A stretch of 38,582 bases of DNA. It comes from Acidobacteriaceae bacterium. GTDB taxonomy: Bacteria > Acidobacteriota > Terriglobia > Terriglobales > Acidobacteriaceae. Both the position numbers and the translations under genes were made by a program. Position 1 is the stretch's first letter. The number at the start of each line of letters is the position of its first letter. Below the pieces are notes generated by a model. That model saw nothing but the letters and a program-made list of their open reading frames with translations, was not told the origin of the DNA and did no database searches. The stretch spans positions 1 through 38,582 of the forward strand of contig JASHOC010000091.1 in the NCBI GenBank assembly GCA_030041305.1, written 5' to 3'. Shown here piece after piece: positions 25,356-32,753 of the stretch.

Positions 25356-26408
25356 CGTAGGCCTGGCTTGCTCATTGGTGGAGAGCTGCGACCGGAGAAC
25401 ACGCAGGTTGTCGCTGGCAAAACAGCAACGGGCGAGCAGCTTCACGGCGCGCATTCGCAAGTTCACCTCAAAAACCCGCTGACTCGATCCCGGGTTAGCT
25501 GCGTCGCCGGCGCCGCTCCCCATCGATTTCGCCATCAAACTCTCCAACTCCGCCCGCCTAATGCTACTTTCAGTTTTTGAGAATCCCACAAAAGTGGGTC
25601 ATGCCTCCCACTTATAGCCCACTCCTTGAGAGAACAAAATCGAATGCGAAACGACGCCGCGACTTAGCGGTTCTGACGCCAATAACTATAGTGAAATGTT
25701 GAGAATTACCTCGGCGGATTACCAAAGTGCCTATTGACACAACAGGCTCAAGCCCGCATGATAGCCGTGTCCCTTCAGTCCTGAGTTTTTCTTGTGAGGG
25801 GAAGAATGACTTTTCCACTCACTCGGTAGATCCCCCCGTTCTCTGAATATGGCGCCAGTTAACGGACAGGTTTCCGCCGGCGGATTGGTTTTGTTTATCT
25901 CACGGGTATTTGCGACCTTCGTCTCGGGGCGCCCTCAGCAGTAAGAATGTCTTAGGAGTCTTACCGGCTGACTTGGCAGTTGTTCAAAAGAAGGAAAGCA
26001 TTGCCTGTTTGACGTCACGTCGCTGTTCCACTTCCGACGCCTATTTGTTGGCCTCGCTGAGTGCGCGAGGGTATCTCGTCAGCAAGTCAATTTGCGTCAG
26101 TAAGTGAATTTGTGTGTGCTGCCGGGCTTGGGCTCATATCCCGAGATCAATTCGATGTCAGAACATCCGGATCAGGCCCGACTTTCACCCGTGGTTGTGC
26201 TCATAGAGATTCCCGGATTTTAATGGGAACTCAAAAGGCGGCCGAGGGAAATTCTAAGTTGCTTGTAAATCGCGTGCGTCAAGTACCTTGAAGCGTCTAA
26301 GAGTTTTGCCGGTAGCCGCCGAAAAAACCATGCAATGCGGCTTGGCCGACGCGAGTGATTTTCTGAGCGACTGTAAGCAATGTGAAGACTTTTTGCCGAG
26401 GGAGTTAA
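25356..26408. other. Long intergenic region upstream of the EPS regulators
   Basis: About 1 kb, apparently poorer in GC than the genes on its left. I find no supported gene. It contains GGCTCAAGCCCGCA at 25745-25758, the same 14-mer as 3231-3244, and CCCACAAAAGTGGG near 25586. The final 400 bp presumably hold the promoter of the sigma-54 activator, but no convincing -35/-10 or -24/-12 pair was found. Confidence 0.5.
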
Positions 26409-27914
26409 GTGAACCCACTTCTGCTTGTTCTAACAGTAATCCAGAATCCTGAAACACGCTTGCAGATCAAGAAGCCATGTGTCTCGGCGGGTCACCGGGT
26501 GATCGAGGCGAATGGGTATCCACAAGCTCAGTTACTTCTAAGTAATCGCCTTGATCCCGACGTTCTGATCATCGATTCCCCCGCCCAAAACTCATTTGAC
26601 TGCACTCAGTTTCGTGAATTCCTGCGAGTGGCCCCGCTAGACAGGACTTGGCTCGTGGTCGCAAGCGATGATCATAGCATCCGGCAAGTGGCAATCGCGC
26701 TAGGCGTCCGTCGCTTTCTAACGATGCCAATCGCTGTCGACGACCTTGAGACAATGATTGAAGACTTGAACCGGCGGGACGCTCAGGACGAGCTCGTCAA
26801 TGAACCTGCGGGCGCCGCTTCATCCAACATGTATGGTTTACGGGAGGCGTTATCTGTTCCCTACATCGAAGAGCTCGCCGATGGAAGCTTTTTCCTCGCC
26901 GCGTCCCCGAAAATGATTGAGATCCATCGGCAGGTGAAGTTACTCGCCGATGCCGACGTCAATGTGCTGATATTGGGCGAGAGCGGCACCGGCAAGGAAG
27001 TAATTGCCCGCCTGATTCATAAGCATTCGCAACGATCAGGAAGAAGATTTCTCAAGGTTAACTGCGCAGCTTTGCCGGCGGATCTACTCGAAAGCGAACT
27101 TTTCGGCCACAAGCAAGGAGCATTCACGGGAGCCATTAAGGACCGCCTAGGGAAGTTCGAACAGGCGAACGGCGGCACTCTTCTCCTCGACGAAATTGGT
27201 GAAATGGGCGTCCAGATGCAGGCGAAGCTTCTCCACGTCTTGCAAGACGGCCAGTTTACGCGTCTGGGCGGACAAGAAAGCACGACCGTTGATGTGAGGG
27301 TTCTCGCAGCGACGAACATCCAAATGGAAAGCGCCTTGCGCGAGAAGACGTTCCGTGAAGATCTTTATTATCGCCTCAGCGTCTTCACTCTTAATATTCC
27401 TCCTCTGCGGGAGCGCCGTGAGGAGATTCCCTACTTGATTGATGAAACGATCCGTCGTGCGCCCATGGGAATGAAGAATGGTAGTAACAGCAAGTTTCCT
27501 TCACCTCTTTTGGACGCAACCTTACTCTACGACTGGCCGGGGAATCTGCGCGAGTTGCACAATTTCGTTATGCGGGCCATGATTATATGCGACCCGGATG
27601 CAGCGCTGCGAGAACTGGAGACGAAGATCGCTCTGACCGAGGGGAACTCCCATCGGGCTCGAGGGGAGGAATTCTCCCACCGGTCAGGCATGAAGTCGGT
27701 GGTTCGCGACGTGAAAGAACGAACTGAAGCAAAGATGATTCAGGAGGCGCTCGAAAATTCCGGATGGAATCGCCGCCATGCCGCCCGCACTCTCAACATC
27801 AGCTACCGAGCGCTGCTTTATAAGATTCAGCAGCATCGCCTTACTCCCGGAGGGGCCGCAGTTTGCCAGGAAATGTCGCACGCGGGTTACTCCGCACAAC
27901 GCAATAGGACATAG
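26409..27914 (+). CDS. NtrC-family sigma-54-dependent activator with degenerate receiver domain
   Basis: This 501-aa protein starts at GTG 26409, with GAGGGAG four bases upstream. Residues 1-125 have a receiver fold (DPDVLIIDSPAQ holds the phospho-acceptor-like Asp). The paired acidic residues are missing at the N-terminus (LLLVLTVIQNPETR), and the conserved Lys is absent from FLTMPI, so ordinary phosphorylation is doubtful. The AAA+ domain is intact: GESGTGKEVIARLIHKHS, the sigma-54 contact GAFTGA (near 237), Walker B TLLLDEIGEM, FREDLYYRLSVF and NIPPLRERREEIPYL. A Fis-type helix-turn-helix (NRRHAARTLNISYRALLYKI) lies near residues 455-475. It should activate sigma-54 promoters, probably those of the adjacent EPS genes. 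PEP-CTERM EPS loci often carry such a regulator (PrsR). GC content appears lower than in flanking housekeeping genes. Confidence 0.88.
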   Translation: MNPLLLVLTVIQNPETRLQIKKPCVSAGHRVIEANGYPQAQLLLSNRLDPDVLIIDSPAQNSFDCTQFREFLRVAPLDRTWLVVASDDHSIRQVAIALGVRRFLTMPIAVDDLETMIEDLNRRDAQDELVNEPAGAASSNMYGLREALSVPYIEELADGSFFLAASPKMIEIHRQVKLLADADVNVLILGESGTGKEVIARLIHKHSQRSGRRFLKVNCAALPADLLESELFGHKQGAFTGAIKDRLGKFEQANGGTLLLDEIGEMGVQMQAKLLHVLQDGQFTRLGGQESTTVDVRVLAATNIQMESALREKTFREDLYYRLSVFTLNIPPLRERREEIPYLIDETIRRAPMGMKNGSNSKFPSPLLDATLLYDWPGNLRELHNFVMRAMIICDPDAALRELETKIALTEGNSHRARGEEFSHRSGMKSVVRDVKERTEAKMIQEALENSGWNRRHAARTLNISYRALLYKIQQHRLTPGGAAVCQEMSHAGYSAQRNRT

Positions 27915-28161
27915 TGGGGCGAATGTTTTTCCAATTTTGAGGCCGGAGTCGCCTCGTGTCGCGTCAGAGTGCTCGGCGTGCGGCTAGCGCTACCGGGATC
28001 GGGCGATTGCCTCTCTTTCGCGCAATTCACCCCTCATTCATTAGCCCCTTGAGGGCCGAACTCGCCAATATCTCGACTGCGGGATCCGGCGAGACAGATG
28101 GCCATTTGAGCTGAAGACGAGCCATTGGCCTCGAGGCACTCAAGCGCCGCCAATTCGAATC

Positions 28162-28214
28162 GGTGTGCATCGGGTAAAAAACGGGTAGTGTGCAGGTCAG
28201 TGGTACAGTGTGCA
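28162..28214. promoter_or_regulatory. Three GTGTGCA direct repeats, candidate enhancer sites
   Basis: GTGTGCA occurs at 28163, 28188 and 28208, the last two exactly 20 bp (two helical turns) apart. They lie 140-190 bp upstream of the candidate sigma-54 promoter at 28353-28368, a normal distance for enhancer-binding proteins. The same half-site, TGTGCAG on one strand, occurs in the dyad at 36406-36422. Confidence 0.4.
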
Positions 28215-28306
28215 AAACATTGCAAACTGATAGGACAAATCATGGTCAAAGTGTCTTCTGTGATGGGGGTTCAGTGCAAACAAAATCGCCATAACCCTAA
28301 CCTTAT

Positions 28307-28320
28307 CAATGCATGCATTG
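28307..28320. promoter_or_regulatory. Perfect 14-bp palindrome CAATGCATGCATTG
   Basis: A fully self-complementary site 34 bp upstream of the GG of the candidate -24 element. It could be an operator for a dimeric regulator; the binding protein is unknown. Confidence 0.35.
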
Positions 28321-28352
28321 CCCCCTGTCCTATTACCGGTGATTGAGGAGTT

Positions 28353-28368
28353 TGGCTGAATACATGCA
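28353..28368 (+). promoter_or_regulatory. Candidate sigma-54 (-24/-12) promoter for the second regulator
   Basis: TGGCTGAATACATGCA has GG (28354-28355) and GC (28366-28367) separated by exactly ten bases. TGGC matches the -24 box and TGCA the -12 box; the rest is imperfect. It lies 50 bp before the ATG at 28419 and directly after a gene encoding a sigma-54 activator, which raises its likelihood. Confidence 0.5.
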
Positions 28369-28371
28369 TGA

Positions 28372-28385
28372 TTCCGATATCGGAA
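28372..28385. promoter_or_regulatory. Perfect 14-bp palindrome TTCCGATATCGGAA at the expected start site
   Basis: The site covers the position about 12 bases after the -12 GC, where transcription should begin. That suits a repressor operator, possibly autoregulation by the second regulator. This is inferred from position only. Confidence 0.4.
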
Positions 28386-28418
28386 ATCTTGAATGCGGAG
28401 TAAGTCACAACAGAACAC

Positions 28419-29447
28419 ATGCCCGAGAGCTTCCATATAGACGCGGCGGATTTGCCTAGGGAGTCTGTCATTTTCGGTAGGACCACCGCGATGCGGGAAG
28501 TGCGCGCGAGCATCGACGCGATCCTCCATGTCGACTCTCCCGTGCTCATTCAGGGCGAAATGGGAACCGGCAAAGAGCTGGTGGCAAAGTTCCTCCATTG
28601 CCATTCCGATCGACGCCAGGGGCCGTTCCTAAAACTGAACTGCGCCGCGACCGCCGCAGATGCTCTGGAGCGGGATTTGTTCGGATATGACACATCGCCC
28701 TCGCTGAGAACAAACTCTACTAAAGCGGGGGCGGTAGAGCTTGCGAAGGGGGGCACCCTCTTCCTGGCCGAAGTAGCCGAGATGGAATGGAAATTGCAAA
28801 CGAAGGTCTTGCAACTGCTGCAGAAGGGCACTTATTGCCGAGTTGGAGGGCTCGACGAGCGGCAAGCGAACGTGCGCGTTATCTGCGGCGCCGAAACGGA
28901 TCTGGCGGGAGCGGTGAACAGGGGTAGATTTCGGCCGGATCTCGTTTCCTTTTTCGAAACTTCATGCCTCCGTCTATTGGCGTTGCGCGACCGCAAGGAA
29001 GACATTCCAGAGTTGTGGGACTTCTTTGCGCAAGAGCTGTCCCAGAAGTTTCGAAAGAGCGCGCCACAACTGACTCCTGCGGTGCTTCAGTTGCTTCAGG
29101 AGTGGAATTGGCCGGGCAATTTGCGCGAACTTGAGAATGGCATTGCGCGAGTCATCATCCTTGGCGATGAGCGGGCGCTGGCTGCGGAACTTAGGCGCCA
29201 GATGGCGTTGGCCGGGAGAGATGGGAAGCGGCCAACCGAAGTCGCTCGTTCCAGAACTGCCGACTCTCAGACGGCTTCGAAGGCAGCAGAGGTAGCGATT
29301 TTGAAGGTTCTGCAAGCGAATCATTGGAACAAACGCAAGACCGCCGAGGAATTGAAGATGAGCTATCGAACGTTGCTCAGCAAGTTGCGTGACGCGGGCG
29401 CGCCACGCCGGCGCAGAAGCCATCGTGACTTTCCGCCGCCGGCGTAA
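28419..29447 (+). CDS. NtrC-like AAA+ regulator lacking GAFTGA and the Walker B aspartate
   Basis: This 342-aa protein has no receiver domain and opens directly into an AAA+ domain. Walker A is intact (GEMGTGKE, 46-53). The segment between LFG and GGTLF has the same length as in the neighbouring activator, but the place of GAFTGA is filled by SPSLRT (near 93-98). Walker B reads LFLAEVAEM, with Ala replacing the catalytic Asp. WNWPGNLRELENGIARVI is conserved, and a Fis-type helix-turn-helix (NKRKTAEELKMSYRTLLSKL) lies at the C-terminus, followed by a basic tail. Without the sigma-54 contact loop it should not open sigma-54 promoters itself. I infer a DNA-binding modulator or repressor, or a partner forming mixed oligomers with the first regulator. 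A candidate sigma-54 promoter lies just upstream. Confidence 0.83.
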   Translation: MPESFHIDAADLPRESVIFGRTTAMREVRASIDAILHVDSPVLIQGEMGTGKELVAKFLHCHSDRRQGPFLKLNCAATAADALERDLFGYDTSPSLRTNSTKAGAVELAKGGTLFLAEVAEMEWKLQTKVLQLLQKGTYCRVGGLDERQANVRVICGAETDLAGAVNRGRFRPDLVSFFETSCLRLLALRDRKEDIPELWDFFAQELSQKFRKSAPQLTPAVLQLLQEWNWPGNLRELENGIARVIILGDERALAAELRRQMALAGRDGKRPTEVARSRTADSQTASKAAEVAILKVLQANHWNKRKTAEELKMSYRTLLSKLRDAGAPRRRRSHRDFPPPA

Positions 29448-29931
29448 GCGGGTTCGCGGCAAGAGTATTAACCGGAAATTGACCTGCCGGAGAGGGGATA
29501 CTTTGCAGATCTGGCGTTCCGAAAACAAGCTCGGTCGTAATTGGCAGAACGAATGAGTTCGATGGAGATTCTTGTGGCTGAGCTGCTGGTCTGAGCTCGG
29601 CTCCGTGAAACTGCCGAAAGATGAGACAAAAAGCCTCAAAAAGAGACATCGATGGCGGTTGCAGTTACCTGAGGACAAAAAAGCGAGGTTACCGGGGGCT
29701 TATTCGCCTAGCACAATTCGGGCATTGTTATTCGGGATGCCGGCCGAGGATGATGAAGGTGCACGTATGGCTCCCCTTCGCTGCGGCGGCGTACTTCTCC
29801 ATTTTCAGCCCGCTAATTTTGAGTACTGAGCCTTGAAGAGGAGCCAAGGTAAGAGGCGCGAAATGTGACCCACAGGGCGAAGCTATGCCCTTGTGCCGAT
29901 GCAGGAAGTTCGTGAGGAAAGGGGAAAGCGC
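29448..29931. other. Intergenic region between the regulators and the antiterminator gene
   Basis: About 480 bp with no supported gene. Two overlapping short frames (29572-29829 and 29621-29836) lack family features and a good ribosome site. The region probably serves as leader for the antiterminator gene; no clear promoter was recognised. Confidence 0.45.
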
Positions 29932-30543
29932 ATGCCGCCATTAGAGACGATCGACGAGAGGATAAACGAAGCTTCCGATTGGTGGGCGCTTTACACCCGG
30001 CATCAGCATGAAAAAGTAGTGGCCGACATGCTTGCGCTGAAAGGCTTCGAAGTCTTTCTGCCACTCTATGATTCCCTGCGCCGCTGGAAGGACCGGAGAA
30101 AGTTGCTGTCTTTGCCGCTGTTTCCGTGCTACGTGTTTGTACGCGGAGGCCTCGATCGCAAACTGCAGGTGGTGACAACGCCCGGCGTACATATGATTCT
30201 GTACCGTGGAGAACGAGTCGCCACCATTCCCGAAATCGAAATTCAGGCCATTCAGAGAGCGGTTGAAGGGCCTTATCGGATCGAGCCGCATCCGTTCTTA
30301 CCCTGTGGCGCAAGAGTGCGCGTTACACGTGGTCCCCTCGAAGGCGTGGAAGGGATATTGACGCGGAAGAAGAATCTGTACCGTCTGGTTCTTTCCGTGG
30401 ATATGTTGGCGCAGTCGGTTTGTGTGGAAATTGACGCAACCGATGTGGAGCCGGCTGAGCCCTCCTTGAACGCGGCATTTCACGCCAGCCGCGTCGTTGG
30501 AGCCCCATCATTCCCGGACACGATTGCTTTGAGTCGGAGCTAG
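29932..30543 (+). CDS. NusG/RfaH-family transcription antiterminator (UpxY/LoaP-like)
   Basis: This 203-aa protein has an N-terminal NGN domain (WWALYTRHQHEKVVADML through SLPLFPCYVFVRG, about residues 19-72). A C-terminal KOW-like domain (PCGARVRVTRGPLEGVEGIL) and a Ser/Pro-containing tail follow. Specialised NusG paralogues at the head of polysaccharide operons bind RNA polymerase and allow read-through of long EPS or capsule transcripts, which fits this site exactly. I choose the ATG at 29932, after AGGAAAGGGG; an in-frame start at 29893 would add 13 residues. An ops-like recruitment site was not identified. Confidence 0.85.
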   Translation: MPPLETIDERINEASDWWALYTRHQHEKVVADMLALKGFEVFLPLYDSLRRWKDRRKLLSLPLFPCYVFVRGGLDRKLQVVTTPGVHMILYRGERVATIPEIEIQAIQRAVEGPYRIEPHPFLPCGARVRVTRGPLEGVEGILTRKKNLYRLVLSVDMLAQSVCVEIDATDVEPAEPSLNAAFHASRVVGAPSFPDTIALSRS

Positions 30544-30548
30544 GCACG

Positions 30549-30564
30549 AGGGCGAGCGATTGCA
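30549..30564 (+). promoter_or_regulatory. Weak candidate sigma-54 promoter before the export gene
   Basis: AGGGCGAGCGATTGCA has GG (30550-30551) and GC (30562-30563) ten bases apart, with a perfect TTGCA -12 box but little match in the -24 box beyond GG. It begins just after the antiterminator stop and would leave a leader of about 170 nt before the ATG at 30747. Confidence 0.3.
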
Positions 30565-30746
30565 CTCCATAACGCCTCCAAGGCTGGTGTCAGATTTTGG
30601 AGAGTCTCAACCGGATGAACGCATGCACACGATGAGAGGCTGGGAGGTTTCGGCAAATGCGACGCGGGACCCAGAATTGCGAAGATTTGTTCGAGCTTGA
30701 GGGAGTGGGGGACCGATTTGCTCACCGCTGGACCTCGGGAGTCGAT

Positions 30747-31409
30747 ATGCACGCTGAACGTCATCGCATAAGAGCCGAGGGCCTCCGGGTGATTGTTCTG
30801 GGGGGAATTCTCTTTCAAATGGGACTGACCGCCTTTGCCCAGGCCCATCATCAGGCTTCTGCAACGCCTGCGGCAACCTCAGGGCAGGTCAAGGCGGCTC
30901 CAGATGGGAAGTCTACCCAAGACGCTAGCTATGTGATTGGCGATGACGATCTGCTGGCGATCAACGTGTGGAACGAGCCGGATTTGAAGCAGTCTGCTCC
31001 GGTGCGCCCGGACGGAAAAATCTCGCTGCCGCTGATTGGAGATATTCAGGCGGCGGGACGCACCCCGGTGCAACTCCAAGAAGAGATTGCCGATAAACTG
31101 CGGGCTTACATCACGCATCCCGACGTGACGGTGGTCGTGCAACAAATCAACAGTCAAAAGTTCAACATCCTCGGACGCGTAGCAAAGCCAGGTTCGTATG
31201 CTCTTTCGACAACGATGACGGTTCTCGACGCCATTGCGGAAGCGGGCGGGTTTCAGGATTTCGCGAAACAAAAAGACATATATATTCTGCGCGAGAACCC
31301 GGGCGGCGGCGAGTCCCGCTTTTCTTTCAATTACAAGGATGTGATCAAGGGCAAGCACCTCGAGCAGAACATCAGGCTCGAGCCACACGATACGATCGTT
31401 GTGCCCTGA
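30747..31409 (+). CDS. Wza-type polysaccharide export protein
   Basis: This 220-aa protein starts at ATG 30747, with GGGAG five bases upstream. An export segment (VIVLGGILFQMGLTAFAQA) is present without a lipobox Cys. The Poly_export domain starts at YVIGDDDLLAINVWNEPDLK and contains VRPDGKISLPLIGDIQAAG. An SLBB-like beta-grasp follows, with FNILGRVAKPGSYALSTTMT and DAIAEAGGFQDFAKQKDIYI, ending in LEPHDTIVVP. It is shorter than E. coli Wza and lacks its C-terminal amphipathic helix, as is common in PEP-CTERM-type EPS loci. It should form the periplasmic part of the export channel, probably with the beta-barrel encoded nine bases downstream. Confidence 0.9.
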   Translation: MHAERHRIRAEGLRVIVLGGILFQMGLTAFAQAHHQASATPAATSGQVKAAPDGKSTQDASYVIGDDDLLAINVWNEPDLKQSAPVRPDGKISLPLIGDIQAAGRTPVQLQEEIADKLRAYITHPDVTVVVQQINSQKFNILGRVAKPGSYALSTTMTVLDAIAEAGGFQDFAKQKDIYILRENPGGGESRFSFNYKDVIKGKHLEQNIRLEPHDTIVVP

Positions 31410-31418
31410 TAGGGTCCT

Positions 31419-32753
31419 ATGCTAAAGCGAGCATGTTTAAGCGCAGCTTTGCTCGTGGTTGTTCCCGCTTGGCCGCAGGTGAGCAGCCCGATCAACCCAG
31501 CTCCCAACCCGGGCGACAACGATCAGATGGCCACGCCGCCGCCAGTGAGCGGCGAAGCATATCCGACCGAGGTTGGCGCTGAGGAGAGGGCGAATGTCCT
31601 GCGTGGAGGGGTGACTTACAACACGGGCTACATCGACAATTTCTATGCCGGAAGCGGCGGACCTCCGCTGAGTGAAACGACCTTCTCAATTCGGTCGACA
31701 ATCTCTCTCGCCCAGACCAGCGCGAGACAACACCTGGTGTTTATATATAGTCCTGGATACACATTCTATCGCCCAACGAGCGAGCTGAACGAAACAGATC
31801 AGAGTGCGATGATGGATTACATGTTCCGGCCAACGCCACACACGTCGCTCGACTTCCGCGATTCCTTTGTCGACAGCTCTACCTCCTTTAGCGCTGCCAG
31901 CGCACCGGCGAATGGAGAGATCTCCGGGTCAACGCCGATCGTCGCGCCGGGGGTGATTGCGCCTTTTGCACAACGGCTAACAAATAGCGCCCAAGGGGAG
32001 TTCTCGCTGCAGTACGGCGTGAACGGGATGATTGGCGGTTCCGGAACGCTTATGAAGTTGCACTACCCGAATCCTACTGAAGCATCCGGTCTATTTGATT
32101 CCGACGAGCAGGGCGGATCGGCTTTCCTGAACCGTCGTATCTCGGGGGCTCAGTATACTGGAATAACGTATCAGTATGCCCGCATCCTGGAATATCCGCC
32201 TGACACGCAATTTGAAACAGTGACACACACGATCGACGCATTCTACTCGATCGATCCGAAGCACGGCCTTTCCATCTCAGTCTCAGGAGGGCCTCAGCAC
32301 TACGAAGTCACGCAATCGTCCGTGCCCGGGACGGGAGCCTGGGGGCCGAGCGTGACGGCTAGCATGGGACGGCAAACCGCTCACACGAGCGTCGCAGTCA
32401 GCTATTCCTATGCGGTCACCGGCGGCGGCGGGCTGCTTGGAGCCTACCATTCAAACAGCGCAAACGCCTCGACGCGTTGGCAGGCGTCGCGCACCTGGAC
32501 AATCGGCGCAGGTGGCGGCTATGCGATCAACAAATCAGTAACCCCGTCGTTGCTCTTCGCAATGCCAGGTGGACATAGTGTTTCGGGAACGACTATGGTT
32601 GACCGCGCGCTGAGCAATCAACTTTCCTTGCAGTTCGAATACGACCGCCTCCATGAGAGCTACAGCGGCATTTCCGCGATCTCAAACAATCCGAATAGCG
32701 ATCGGGAGATGGTTTCGTTGGCTTGGCAGTTTGCGCGGCCGCTGGGAAAATGA
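31419..32753 (+). CDS. Predicted outer-membrane beta-barrel protein of the EPS locus
   Basis: This 444-aa protein has a signal peptide (CLSAALLVVVPAWPQVSS) and a body of alternating polar and hydrophobic strands rich in Gly, Ser, Thr and Tyr. There are no cytoplasmic-type motifs, and the C-terminal stretch MVSLAWQFARPLGK resembles a final strand. Proteins of this kind (for example the TIGR03016-type outer-membrane proteins of PEP-CTERM loci) occur beside Wza and Wzz homologues. I infer a secretion pore or an accessory to polymer exit. The stop overlaps the start of the chain-length gene (ATGA), indicating co-translation. No closer family was recognised from sequence alone. Confidence 0.68.
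   Translation: MLKRACLSAALLVVVPAWPQVSSPINPAPNPGDNDQMATPPPVSGEAYPTEVGAEERANVLRGGVTYNTGYIDNFYAGSGGPPLSETTFSIRSTISLAQTSARQHLVFIYSPGYTFYRPTSELNETDQSAMMDYMFRPTPHTSLDFRDSFVDSSTSFSAASAPANGEISGSTPIVAPGVIAPFAQRLTNSAQGEFSLQYGVNGMIGGSGTLMKLHYPNPTEASGLFDSDEQGGSAFLNRRISGAQYTGITYQYARILEYPPDTQFETVTHTIDAFYSIDPKHGLSISVSGGPQHYEVTQSSVPGTGAWGPSVTASMGRQTAHTSVAVSYSYAVTGGGGLLGAYHSNSANASTRWQASRTWTIGAGGGYAINKSVTPSLLFAMPGGHSVSGTTMVDRALSNQLSLQFEYDRLHESYSGISAISNNPNSDREMVSLAWQFARPLGK

Noticed and set aside
29572-29836. Small genes in the region before the antiterminator
   Set aside because: Two overlapping short frames without family features, good start sites or typical codon pattern.
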